Below are positions 51,199 through 59,956 of a stretch of 64,000 nt of DNA, in pieces. The translations under genes were made by a program, and so were the position numbers. Below the pieces are notes generated by a model. That model searched no databases. It was not told the DNA's origin and worked only from the letters and a program-made list of their open reading frames with translations. Numbering within the stretch: position 1 is the first letter of the stretch; every line of letters starts with the position of its first letter. The stretch is from assembly GCF_003268675.1 (NCBI RefSeq), contig NZ_CP029378.1:6076001-6140000 (forward strand), written 5' to 3'. This stretch comes from Streptomyces bacillaris (GTDB lineage Bacteria; Actinomycetota; Actinomycetes; Streptomycetales; Streptomycetaceae).

Positions 51199-52620
51199 GT
51201 GATCACCCTTTCCCTCGCCGAGATCGCCGAAATCGTCGGCGGGCAGCCGCACGGCATACCGGACCCGGCAGTCACCGTCACCGGCCCCGTCGTCATCGAC
51301 TCCCGCGAGGTCGCGCCCGGCAGCCTGTTCGCCGCGTTCGCCGGCGAACGGGTGGACGGCCACGACTACGCGCAGCGCGCCGTCGAGGCGGGCGCGGCAG
51401 CCGTCCTGGCCGCCCGCCCCGTCGGCGTTCCGGCGATCGTCGTGGACGACGTCGTCGGCGCGCTCGGCGCCCTCGCCCGTACCGTCGTCGAACGCCTCGG
51501 CACCACCGTCGTCGCGCTCACCGGCTCCGCGGGCAAGACCTCCACCAAGGACCTCATCGCGCAGCTCCTGCAGCGCAAGGCCCCCACGGTCTGGACGCCG
51601 GGCTCCCTCAACAACGAGATCGGCCTGCCGCTCACCGCCCTGAGCGCCACCTCCGAGACCCAGCACCTGGTCCTGGAGATGGGCGCCCGCGGCATCGGGC
51701 ACATCCACTACCTGGCCCAGCTGACCCCGCCCCGCATCGGTCTGGTCCTCAACGTCGGCTCCGCCCACCTCGGGGAGTTCGGCAGCCGCGAGGCGATCGC
51801 CCGGGCCAAGGGCGAGCTGGTCGAGGCGCTCCCCGGGGACGGCTGCGCCGTGCTCAACGCCGACGACCCGCTCGTACGCGCGATGGCTTCGCGCACCGAG
51901 GCCCGCGTCCTGCTCTTCGGAGAAGCCCCGGAAGCGGACGTACGGGGCGAGAACGTCCGGATGACCCCCGACGGGCGGGCCGCTTTCCAGCTCCACACAC
52001 CCACCGGGTGCAGCGACGTGACCTTGCGCCTGTACGGTGAGCACCACGTGTCGAACGCGCTCGCCGCGGCCGCCGTCGCCCATGAGTTGGGCATGTCCGT
52101 GACCGAGATCGCCGAGGCGCTCTCGGAGGCGGGCACCCTCTCCCGCTGGCGCATGGAGGTCACCGAGCGCGGGGACGGTGTGACGGTCGTCAACGACGCC
52201 TACAACGCGAACCCCGAATCCATGAGAGCCGCACTGCGTGCGCTGGCTGCCATGGGCCAGGCCCGAGCGGCCGACGGGGGGCGCACCTGGGCGGTGCTCG
52301 GTCAGATGGCCGAGCTGGGTGACGCGTCGCTCGCCGAGCACGACGCGGTCGGACGGCTCGCCGTCCGGCTCAACGTCAGCAAGCTCGTCGCTGTCGGGGG
52401 CAGAGAAGCCTCCTGGCTGCAACTGGGCGCATATAACGAGGGTTCGTGGGGTGAGGAGTCGGTGCACGTGTCCGACGCGCAGGCGGCCGTCGACCTGTTG
52501 CGCAGTGAACTGCGCCCGGGAGACGTCGTGCTGGTGAAGGCGTCCCGGTCGGTCGGCCTGGAGAAGATCGCCCAGGCACTGCTGGAGAACGCGACCGAGG
52601 GCGAGGTCGCCGGCCGATGA
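51199..52620 (+). CDS. murF: UDP-N-acetylmuramoyl-tripeptide--D-alanyl-D-alanine ligase
   Basis: 473 residues. T-G-S-A-G-K-T-S-T-K near 107 is the P-loop; E-M-G-A-R-G near 159 and Y-N-A-N-P-E-S-M near 335 mark the Mur ligase fold and MurF subtype. Adds D-Ala-D-Ala to the muropeptide precursor in the cytoplasm. GTG start after CAGGGA, 4 nt past the murE stop codon. Overlaps mraY by 4 nt. Confidence 0.95.
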   Translation: MITLSLAEIAEIVGGQPHGIPDPAVTVTGPVVIDSREVAPGSLFAAFAGERVDGHDYAQRAVEAGAAAVLAARPVGVPAIVVDDVVGALGALARTVVERLGTTVVALTGSAGKTSTKDLIAQLLQRKAPTVWTPGSLNNEIGLPLTALSATSETQHLVLEMGARGIGHIHYLAQLTPPRIGLVLNVGSAHLGEFGSREAIARAKGELVEALPGDGCAVLNADDPLVRAMASRTEARVLLFGEAPEADVRGENVRMTPDGRAAFQLHTPTGCSDVTLRLYGEHHVSNALAAAAVAHELGMSVTEIAEALSEAGTLSRWRMEVTERGDGVTVVNDAYNANPESMRAALRALAAMGQARAADGGRTWAVLGQMAELGDASLAEHDAVGRLAVRLNVSKLVAVGGREASWLQLGAYNEGSWGEESVHVSDAQAAVDLLRSELRPGDVVLVKASRSVGLEKIAQALLENATEGEVAGR

Positions 52621-53687
52621 GGCAGATCCTCTTCGCGGGGGCCATCGGGCTCTTCCTGACCCTGGTCGGTACCCCGCTGCTGATCAAGCTGCTGGCCCGC
52701 AAGGGATACGGGCAGTTCATCCGGGACGACGGCCCGCGCACGCACGGCAGCAAGAAGGGCACGCCCACGATGGGCGGCATCGCCTTCATTCTGGCGACGC
52801 TCATCGCGTACGTCCTCGCGAAGGTCATCACGGGCGAGTCGATGAGCCTCTCCGGGCTCCTCGTCCTGTTCCTGATGGCCGGGATGGGCCTCGTCGGCTT
52901 CCTCGACGACTACATCAAGATCGTCAAGCAGCGTTCGCTCGGGCTGCGGGCCAAGGCGAAGATGGCCGGCCAGCTGATCGTCGGCATCGCCTTCGCGGTG
53001 CTCTCGCTCCAGTTCGCGGACTCCCGGGGCAACACCCCCGCCTCCGACCGGCTCTCGTTCGTCGAGGACTTCGGCTGGTCGATCGGCCCGGTGCTGTTCT
53101 GCGTCTGGGCGCTGTTCATGATCCTCGCCATGTCCAACGGCGTGAACCTGACGGACGGTCTGGACGGACTGGCCACCGGTGCCTCGGTGATGGTCTTCGG
53201 CGCCTACACCTTCATCGGCCTCTGGCAGTTCCAGGAGTCCTGCGCCAACGCGGACAAGCTGACCAACCCCAGCGCCTGCTTCGAGGTACGCGACCCACTC
53301 GACCTCGCCGTCGTCGCCTCAGCCCTCATGGGCGCGTGCTTCGGCTTCCTCTGGTGGAACACCTCGCCCGCCAAGATCTTCATGGGCGACACCGGTTCGC
53401 TCGCCCTCGGCGGCGCCCTCGCGGGCCTCGCGATCCTCTCCCGCACCGAGTTCCTGCTCGCCATCCTCGGCGGCCTCTTCGTGATGATCACCATGTCCGT
53501 GGTCATCCAGGTCGGTTCGTTCAAGATGACCGGCAAGCGGGTCTTCCGGATGGCACCGCTCCAGCACCACTTCGAACTCAAGGGGTGGTCCGAAGTCCTT
53601 GTCGTGGTCCGCTTCTGGATCATCCAGGGCATGTGCGTGATCGTCGGCCTCGGCCTCTTCTACGCGGGATGGGCAGCCAAGAAGTGA
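52617..53687 (+). CDS. mraY: Phospho-N-acetylmuramoyl-pentapeptide transferase
   Basis: 356 residues, ten transmembrane helices. Transfers phospho-MurNAc-pentapeptide to undecaprenyl phosphate, giving lipid I. The Asp motifs F-L-D-D-Y near 98-102 and N-L-T-D-G-L-D-G near 177-184 and the H-H-F-E motif near 318 are intact. Starts in an ATGA overlap with murF. Confidence 0.96.
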   Translation: MRQILFAGAIGLFLTLVGTPLLIKLLARKGYGQFIRDDGPRTHGSKKGTPTMGGIAFILATLIAYVLAKVITGESMSLSGLLVLFLMAGMGLVGFLDDYIKIVKQRSLGLRAKAKMAGQLIVGIAFAVLSLQFADSRGNTPASDRLSFVEDFGWSIGPVLFCVWALFMILAMSNGVNLTDGLDGLATGASVMVFGAYTFIGLWQFQESCANADKLTNPSACFEVRDPLDLAVVASALMGACFGFLWWNTSPAKIFMGDTGSLALGGALAGLAILSRTEFLLAILGGLFVMITMSVVIQVGSFKMTGKRVFRMAPLQHHFELKGWSEVLVVVRFWIIQGMCVIVGLGLFYAGWAAKK

Positions 53688-55111
53688 GCACCGTGGACTG
53701 GCAGGGCAAGCACGTCACCGTCGCCGGACTCGGCGTCAGCGGCATCCCCGCGGCCCGCGCCCTGCACGAGCGCGGCGCGATCGTCACCGTCGTCAACGAC
53801 GGCGACGACGAACGCGCCCGCGCGCAGGCCGCCGAACTGGAGGCGCTCGGCATCACCGTGCGCCTCGGCGACGGCGCCACCCTGCCGCCGTCCACGGAAC
53901 TCGTCGTCACCGCCCCCGGCTGGCAGCCGGACAAACCGCTCTTCCTGGCTGCCGCCGAGGCGGGCGTCGACATCTGGGGCGACGTCGAACTCGCCTGGCG
54001 GCTGCGCGGCGACAACGGGCGCAAGGCCGCCCCCTGGCTCGCCGTCACCGGCACCAACGGCAAGACCACCACCGTACGGATGCTGGCCTCGATCCTCGAA
54101 GCGGCCGGGCTGCGCACCGCTGCGGTCGGCAACATCGGCGTATCGCTGCTGGACGCCGTGCTCGGCGAGCAGGAGTACGACGTCCTCGCCGTCGAACTCT
54201 CCAGCTACCAGCTGCACTGGGCGCCCTCCCTGCGCGCCCACTCCGCCGCCGTCCTCAACCTCGCCCCTGACCACCTCGACTGGCACGGCTCGATGGAGGC
54301 ATACGCGGCCGACAAGGGCCGGGTCTACGAGGGCAACACGGTCGCCTGCGTCTACAACGCGGCCGACCCCGCGACCGAGGAGCTGGTCCGCGAGGCCGAC
54401 GTCGAGGAGGGCTGCCGCGCCATCGGCTTCACCCTCGGAACGCCCGGCCCCTCGCAGCTCGGCGTGGTCGACGGCATCCTCGTCGACCGGGCCTTCGTGG
54501 CCAACCGCCAGAAGCAGGCCCAGGAGCTGGCCGAGGTCTCCGACGTCAACCCGCCGGCCCCGCACAACATCGCCAACGCGCTCGCCGCCGCCGCCCTCGC
54601 CCTCGCCTTCGGCGTGGAACCGGCCGCCGTACGGGACGGGCTGCGCACCTTCCGCCCCGACGCCCACCGCATCGAACACGTCGCGGACATCGGGGAGGTG
54701 GCCTACGTCGACGACTCCAAGGCCACCAACACCCACGCCACCGAGGCATCCCTCGCCGCCTACGACTCCATCGTCTGGATCGCCGGCGGCCTCGCCAAGG
54801 GAGCCACCTTCGACGAGCTGGTCACCGGCGCGGCGAAGCGGCTGCGCGGGGTCGTGCTGATGGGCGCCGACCGCGCGCTGATCCGCGAAGCCCTGACGCG
54901 ACACGCCCCGGAAGTCCCGGTGGTCGACCTCGACCGCACCGACACTGGGGCCATGTCCGAGGCGGTCGAGCACGCCGCCCGGCTCGCCCGGCCGGGCGAT
55001 ACGGTACTGCTGGCCCCGGCCTGCGCCTCGATGGACATGTTCAGCAACTACAACAAGCGGGGCGAGGCGTTCGCGGACGCGGTCCGCGCACACGCCGAGA
55101 AGAGCGCCTGA
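53684..55111 (+). CDS. murD: UDP-N-acetylmuramoylalanine--D-glutamate ligase
   Basis: 475 residues. N-terminal Rossmann-like V-T-V-A-G-L-G-V-S-G, P-loop T-G-T-N-G-K-T-T-T near 122, and Y-V-D-D-S-K-A-T-N near 343 identify MurD. GTG at 53684 overlaps the mraY stop codon as GTGA; another GTG three codons later is an alternative. 61 nt separate it from ftsW. Confidence 0.95.
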   Translation: MSTVDWQGKHVTVAGLGVSGIPAARALHERGAIVTVVNDGDDERARAQAAELEALGITVRLGDGATLPPSTELVVTAPGWQPDKPLFLAAAEAGVDIWGDVELAWRLRGDNGRKAAPWLAVTGTNGKTTTVRMLASILEAAGLRTAAVGNIGVSLLDAVLGEQEYDVLAVELSSYQLHWAPSLRAHSAAVLNLAPDHLDWHGSMEAYAADKGRVYEGNTVACVYNAADPATEELVREADVEEGCRAIGFTLGTPGPSQLGVVDGILVDRAFVANRQKQAQELAEVSDVNPPAPHNIANALAAAALALAFGVEPAAVRDGLRTFRPDAHRIEHVADIGEVAYVDDSKATNTHATEASLAAYDSIVWIAGGLAKGATFDELVTGAAKRLRGVVLMGADRALIREALTRHAPEVPVVDLDRTDTGAMSEAVEHAARLARPGDTVLLAPACASMDMFSNYNKRGEAFADAVRAHAEKSA

Positions 55112-55172
55112 CCGACCGGGCTCAGCGCCGGGGTCGAGCCCCCGGGCACGAGCAGTGGAGGGGACAGCGACA

Positions 55173-56504
55173 ATGCCGGCCGAGAAGAGCTCCGCCGTAC
55201 GCAGCCGGCGCCCCGCACCACCCCGTGGTGCCGGGCGCGGCTCCCGGCCCTCCCGCCCCCGGCGCGGCAGCGGCGTACGGGGCCTCTACGAGCAGGCACG
55301 CAGGGCCTGGGACCGGCCTCTGACCGCCTACTACGTGATCTTCGGCGCCAGCCTCCTGATCACCGTGCTCGGCCTCGTGATGGTCTACTCCGCCTCGATG
55401 ATCAAGGCGTTGACCATCGACGAGTCGTCGACGTACTTCTTCGGTAAGCAGTTCGTCGTCGCCGTCGTCGGGGGCGTGCTCATGCTGGTCGCCTCCCGGA
55501 TGCCGGTGAAGCTCCACCGAGCCCTGGCCTATCCGATGCTCGTGGTCACGGTCTTCCTGATGGCCCTGGTCCAGGTGCCGGGGATCGGAATGTCGGCCAA
55601 CGGCAACCAGAACTGGCTCTCGTTGGGGGGCCCGTTCCAGCTCCAGCCCAGCGAGTTCGGCAAGCTCGCGCTCGTCCTGTGGGGTGCCGACCTGCTCGCC
55701 CGCAAACAGGACATGCGGTTGCTGGCGCAGTGGAAGCACATGCTCGTCCCGCTCGTCCCGGTCGCCTTCATGCTCCTCGGGCTGATCATGCTGGGCGGCG
55801 ACATGGGCACCGCGATCATCCTCACGGCGATCCTCTTCGGTCTGCTCTGGCTCGCCGGTGCCCCCACCCGGCTCTTCGCCGGAGTGCTGGGACTCGCCGC
55901 GGTCATCGTGTTCCTGCTGATCTGGACCAGCCCCAACCGGATGTCCCGGCTCTCCTGCATGGGCATCATCGGTGAACCCGACCCAGATGACGGCTGCTGG
56001 CAGGCCGCCCACGGGATCTATGCTTTGGCGTCCGGCGGATGGCTCGGTTCCGGGCTTGGTGCGAGTGTGGAAAAATGGGGCCAACTCCCGGAAGCCCACA
56101 CTGACTTCATCTTCGCGATCACCGGCGAGGAGCTGGGTCTGGCGGGGACGCTGTCCGTGCTCGCCCTCTTCGCGGCTCTAGGCTATGCGGGTATCCGCGT
56201 GGCCGGACGCACGGAGGACCCCTTCGTGAGGTTTGCCGCGGGAGGTGTGACCACCTGGATCATGGCCCAGGCCATGATCAACATCGGTGCGGTGCTCGGC
56301 CTGTTGCCGATCGCCGGGGTCCCGCTCCCGCTGTTCTCCTACGGAAGGTCCGCCCTGCTGCCGACGATGTTCGCGGTCGGGCTCATGATCGCCTTCGCGC
56401 GGGACGATCCCGCCGCGAAGGCGGCCCTGGCCATGCGGAGGCCCGGGGTGAGATGGAAGACGATGAGACGGCGCATCAAGAAGCGTCCGTCCGGAGAGCG
56501 GTGA
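55173..56504 (+). CDS. ftsW: Septal lipid II polymerase FtsW
   Basis: 443 residues, SEDS family with about ten transmembrane helices after a 45-residue Arg/Pro-rich cytoplasmic segment. Typical SEDS features are the M-V-Y-S-A-S motif in the first helix, N-G-N-Q-N-W-L after the third, the Q-P-S-E-F-G-K-L segment near 150, the D-F-I-F-A-I-T-G-E-E-L-G motif near 310 and a final P-L-F-S-Y-G-R. The usual G-G-S/T after S-Y-G is replaced by G-R-S. ATG at 55173 with GGAGGGG 9 nt upstream. Confidence 0.94.
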   Translation: MPAEKSSAVRSRRPAPPRGAGRGSRPSRPRRGSGVRGLYEQARRAWDRPLTAYYVIFGASLLITVLGLVMVYSASMIKALTIDESSTYFFGKQFVVAVVGGVLMLVASRMPVKLHRALAYPMLVVTVFLMALVQVPGIGMSANGNQNWLSLGGPFQLQPSEFGKLALVLWGADLLARKQDMRLLAQWKHMLVPLVPVAFMLLGLIMLGGDMGTAIILTAILFGLLWLAGAPTRLFAGVLGLAAVIVFLLIWTSPNRMSRLSCMGIIGEPDPDDGCWQAAHGIYALASGGWLGSGLGASVEKWGQLPEAHTDFIFAITGEELGLAGTLSVLALFAALGYAGIRVAGRTEDPFVRFAAGGVTTWIMAQAMINIGAVLGLLPIAGVPLPLFSYGRSALLPTMFAVGLMIAFARDDPAAKAALAMRRPGVRWKTMRRRIKKRPSGER

Positions 56505-56510
56505 ATTTCG

Positions 56511-57599
56511 GTGCATGTCGTACTCGCCGGCGGGGGGACCGCCGGACACATCGAGCCCGCGCTTGCCCTCGCAGACGCCCTGCGCAGGCAGGACCCGACC
56601 GTGGGAATCACGGCCCTCGGCACGGAACGCGGCCTGGAGACCAGGCTCGTACCCGAGCGGGGGTACGAGCTGGCGCTCATCCCCGCCGTACCGCTGCCCC
56701 GTAAGCCCACGCCCGAGCTGATCACCGTGCCGGGGCGGCTGCGCGGCACCATCAAGGCCGCCGAGCAGGTCCTGGAGCGCACCAAGGCGGACTGCGTGGT
56801 CGGCTTCGGCGGTTACGTCGCGCTGCCCGGCTATCTCGCCGCCAAGCGCGTCGGCGTGCCGATCGTGGTCCACGAGGCCAACGCCCGCCCGGGGCTCGCC
56901 AACAAGATCGGCTCGCGGTACGCCCACGGGGTCGCCGTCTCCACGCCGGACAGCAAACTGCGCGGCGCCCGCTACATCGGCATCCCGCTGCGCCGCACCA
57001 TCGCCACCCTGGACCGCGCCCGGGTCCGCCCGGAGGCCCGCGCCGCCTTCGGCCTCGACCCCAACCTGCCGACGCTGCTGGTCTCCGGCGGTTCGCAGGG
57101 CGCCCGCCACCTCAACGAGGTCGTCCAGCGGGTCGCGCCGCTGCTCCAGCGCTCCGGGATCCAGATCCTCCATGTGGTCGGCCCGAAGAACGAATTGCCG
57201 CGGATCGACAACATGCCCGGGATGCCGCCGTACATCCCGGTACCGTACGTGGACCGGATGGACCTCGCGTACGCCGCGGCCGACATGATGCTCTGCCGCG
57301 CGGGCGCGATGACCGTCGCCGAACTCTCCGCCGTCGGGCTCCCCGCCGCCTACGTCCCGCTGCCCATCGGCAACGGCGAACAGCGGCTGAACGCCCAGCC
57401 GGTGGTCAACGCGGGCGGCGGACTGCTGGTGGACGACGCGGCGCTGACCCCGGAGTGGGTGCAGTCCAACGTCCTGCCGGTGCTGTCGGACCCGCACCGG
57501 CTGTACGAAATGTCCCGTGCCGCCGCCGAGTTCGGCCGGCGCGACGCCGACGACCTGCTTGTCGGCATGGTGTACGAAGCGATCGCCTCACGCCAGTAG
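56511..57599 (+). CDS. murG: UDP-GlcNAc transferase to lipid I
   Basis: 362 residues, GT28/GT-B fold. G-G-G-T-A-G-H-I-E-P at residues 8-17 (usual G-loop G-G-G-T-G-G-H with one Ala), the second loop S-G-G-S-Q-G-A near 190 and the donor-binding H-V-V-G-P-K region. Makes lipid II at the inner face of the membrane. GTG start; H-x-V-x-A-G-G-G beginning matches the family. A hairpin follows. Confidence 0.95.
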   Translation: MHVVLAGGGTAGHIEPALALADALRRQDPTVGITALGTERGLETRLVPERGYELALIPAVPLPRKPTPELITVPGRLRGTIKAAEQVLERTKADCVVGFGGYVALPGYLAAKRVGVPIVVHEANARPGLANKIGSRYAHGVAVSTPDSKLRGARYIGIPLRRTIATLDRARVRPEARAAFGLDPNLPTLLVSGGSQGARHLNEVVQRVAPLLQRSGIQILHVVGPKNELPRIDNMPGMPPYIPVPYVDRMDLAYAAADMMLCRAGAMTVAELSAVGLPAAYVPLPIGNGEQRLNAQPVVNAGGGLLVDDAALTPEWVQSNVLPVLSDPHRLYEMSRAAAEFGRRDADDLLVGMVYEAIASRQ

Positions 57600-57620
57600 G
57601 CGTGCGGCGCCAGGTGGTGC

Positions 57621-57646
57621 GGACCCGGGGCGGGCGCCCCGGGTCC
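57621..57646 (+). terminator. Hairpin between murG and ftsQ
   Basis: Perfect 12-bp GGACCCGGGGCG stem with only a GG at the centre (so effectively 11 paired plus a tetraloop), 21 nt after the murG stop codon and 16 nt before the ftsQ start. Inside an otherwise tightly packed operon it probably lowers expression of ftsQ relative to murG, or masks the ftsQ start. Confidence 0.6.
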
Positions 57647-57661
57647 GGCGAAGGAGCGAGT

Positions 57662-58456
57662 GTGGCCGGACCGACGACCGCCCAGCGGGGGGCAGCGAAG
57701 CGCGCGGACGCCCCCGCCCGCCCGCCGCACCCCGGCCCCGAGGGGCGCCGGATCAGCCGCCGTACGCTGGCCGTCCTGATCGCCGTCGCGGCGGCCCTGC
57801 TCACCGGGTTCGCCGTCTGGGCGCTCTACGGCTCCTCCTGGCTCCGCGTCGAAAGCGTCTCCACCTCCGGTCTGCGGGTGCTGACCCGCGAGGAGGTGGA
57901 AGCGGTTGCCGCCGTGCCGGTCGGGGCGCCGCTGATCTCCGTGGACACCGACGCCATGGAAGCCCGGTTGAGCCAGAAGTTGCCTCGTATCGACAGAGTG
58001 GATGTCGTACGGTCCTGGCCGCACGGCATCCGTCTTAAGGTGACCGAACGCAAACCGGTCCTGCTGCTCGAAAAGGGTGCGAAGTTCGTCGAAGTGGACG
58101 CGACGGGCGCCCGATTCGCCACGGTGGACCGCGCACCGAAGGGCGTACCCGTACTGGAGCTGGCCCCCGCCAAGTCGGCGAGTCTGCGCCGGTTCGGCGG
58201 CGACCGCCTGCTGGCGGAAGCGGTCCAGGTCGTGGGTGAACTGCCCAAGGGCGTCGCCAAGGACACTGAGGCCGTACGGGTCACCTCGTACGACGCGATC
58301 TCCTTGCGGCTCACCCGGGACCGGGTGGTGACCTGGGGCAGCAGTGAGGACGGGCCGGTGAAGGCCCGGGTTCTCACTGCTCTCATGAAGGCCGCCCCCA
58401 AAGCGGGACACTTCGACGTGAGTGCCCCCACCGCCCCGGCGGTATCGGCGAGTTGA
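57662..58456 (+). CDS. ftsQ: Cell division protein FtsQ
   Basis: 264 residues. About 45 cytoplasmic residues, one transmembrane helix (about 42-62), a POTRA domain beginning L-R-V-E-S-V-S-T-S-G-L-R-V-L-T and a C-terminal beta domain. Bridges FtsL/DivIC and the septal synthase. GTG at 57662 with AAGGAG close upstream. Confidence 0.93.
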   Translation: MAGPTTAQRGAAKRADAPARPPHPGPEGRRISRRTLAVLIAVAAALLTGFAVWALYGSSWLRVESVSTSGLRVLTREEVEAVAAVPVGAPLISVDTDAMEARLSQKLPRIDRVDVVRSWPHGIRLKVTERKPVLLLEKGAKFVEVDATGARFATVDRAPKGVPVLELAPAKSASLRRFGGDRLLAEAVQVVGELPKGVAKDTEAVRVTSYDAISLRLTRDRVVTWGSSEDGPVKARVLTALMKAAPKAGHFDVSAPTAPAVSAS

Positions 58457-58732
58457 CGTGCATTTGTGCTGGCCAGCACCCTGGTTGGTCAGCGCTACGG
58501 GTGATCACATAGGGTGAAAAGAAAAACGGGAGGTTCGGCGTGTTCGTTGAACGGGCGCCACTTGTCGACTTAGTGTCCTGTTCGGAAGAGTCCAGGAAGC
58601 AGACACACTGGTAACCCTAAACTTGAACGTTAGGGTTTGGGTCGGCGTTCGGACCGTCCCCATCGACATCAGTCGTCGCCGCGGGTCACCCGCCGAGCGA
58701 CGACACGTAACTCGAGGCGAGAGGCCTTCGAC
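58457..58732 (+). promoter_or_regulatory. ftsZ promoter region with several promoter-like elements
   Basis: A TTGAAC (58547-58552) and TAGTGT (58571-58576) pair with 18-nt spacing is the best promoter match; TAGGGT at 58510-58515 is another -10 candidate. A perfect inverted repeat AACCCTAA (58613-58620) and TTAGGGTT (58630-58637) lies downstream, and GACAC, the WhiA recognition core, occurs at 58602-58606 and near 58701. In S. coelicolor ftsZ has several promoters, one sporulation-specific and WhiA/WhiB-dependent, which fits this arrangement. Confidence 0.65.
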
Positions 58733-59956
58733 GTGGCAGCACCGCAGAACTACCTCGCAGTCATCAAGGTCATCGGTGTCGGCGGCGGTGGTGTCAATGC
58801 CATCAACCGAATGATCGAGGTCGGTCTCAAGGGCGTCGAGTTCATCGCGATCAACACGGACGCACAGGCCCTGTTGATGAGCGACGCCGACGTCAAGCTC
58901 GACGTCGGCCGCGAACTCACCCGGGGCCTCGGCGCCGGGGCGAACCCGGCCGTCGGTCGTAAGGCGGCAGAGGACCACCGTGAGGAGATCGAGGAGGTCC
59001 TCAAGGGGGCCGACATGGTCTTCGTCACCGCCGGCGAAGGCGGCGGCACCGGCACCGGCGGCGCACCCGTCGTCGCCAACATCGCGCGCTCGCTGGGCGC
59101 CCTGACGATCGGTGTGGTCACCCGCCCGTTCACCTTCGAGGGCCGGCGACGCGCCAACCAGGCGGAGGACGGCATCGCCGAACTCCGCGAAGAGGTCGAC
59201 ACCCTCATCGTCATCCCCAACGACCGCCTGCTGTCCATCTCGGACCGCCAGGTCAGCGTGCTCGACGCCTTCAAGTCGGCCGACCAGGTCCTGCTCTCGG
59301 GTGTCCAGGGCATCACGGACCTGATCACCACCCCGGGCCTGATCAACCTGGACTTCGCCGACGTCAAGTCGGTCATGTCCGAGGCCGGATCGGCGCTCAT
59401 GGGCATCGGTTCGGCGCGCGGCGACGACCGCGCGGTCGCGGCGGCGGAGATGGCGATCTCCTCGCCGCTGCTGGAGGCGTCCATCGACGGCGCCCGGGGC
59501 GTCCTGCTCTCCATCTCCGGCGGCAGCGACCTCGGTCTCTTCGAGATCAACGAGGCCGCCCAGCTGGTGAGCGAGGCGGCCCACCCCGAGGCCAACATCA
59601 TCTTCGGTGCCGTCATCGACGACGCCCTCGGTGACGAGGTCCGGGTCACCGTGATCGCGGCAGGGTTCGACGGCGGACAGCCGCCGGCCCGGCGCGACGG
59701 CGCCCTCGGCGCCAACACGAACAAGAGGGAGGAGCCGGCCGCCCCGGCCAGGCCCGCCCCCGAGCCCGCGCGCCCGACGGGCGGACTCGGTTCGGTGCCG
59801 CCGCGCGAGGAGACCCCGGCCCCGGCCGAGCCCGCTCCCGCGTCGGCCGCGAACGAGAGCCCGCTCTCGCCGGTCTCCCCGCCGCACGTCCCGCCGGCCC
59901 GTCCCTACCAGGACACCCAGGCCGAAGAGCTGGACGTACCGGACTTCTTGAAGTGA
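58733..59956 (+). CDS. ftsZ: Cell division protein FtsZ
   Basis: 407 residues, tubulin-like GTPase that forms the Z ring. G-G-G-T-G-T-G near 104-110 is the GTP signature, preceded by G-V-G-G-G-G-V-N-A near 16, and the T7 loop N-L-D-F-A-D-V lies near 205. The C-terminal 90 residues are a Pro/Ala/Glu-rich linker ending in the conserved D-V-P-D-F-L-K peptide that binds SepF. GTG at 58733 gives the usual M-A-A-P-Q-N-Y-L-A-V-I-K-V start; a longer upstream frame is ruled out by the promoter region. Overlaps pgeF by 4 nt. Confidence 0.98.
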   Translation: MAAPQNYLAVIKVIGVGGGGVNAINRMIEVGLKGVEFIAINTDAQALLMSDADVKLDVGRELTRGLGAGANPAVGRKAAEDHREEIEEVLKGADMVFVTAGEGGGTGTGGAPVVANIARSLGALTIGVVTRPFTFEGRRRANQAEDGIAELREEVDTLIVIPNDRLLSISDRQVSVLDAFKSADQVLLSGVQGITDLITTPGLINLDFADVKSVMSEAGSALMGIGSARGDDRAVAAAEMAISSPLLEASIDGARGVLLSISGGSDLGLFEINEAAQLVSEAAHPEANIIFGAVIDDALGDEVRVTVIAAGFDGGQPPARRDGALGANTNKREEPAAPARPAPEPARPTGGLGSVPPREETPAPAEPAPASAANESPLSPVSPPHVPPARPYQDTQAEELDVPDFLK

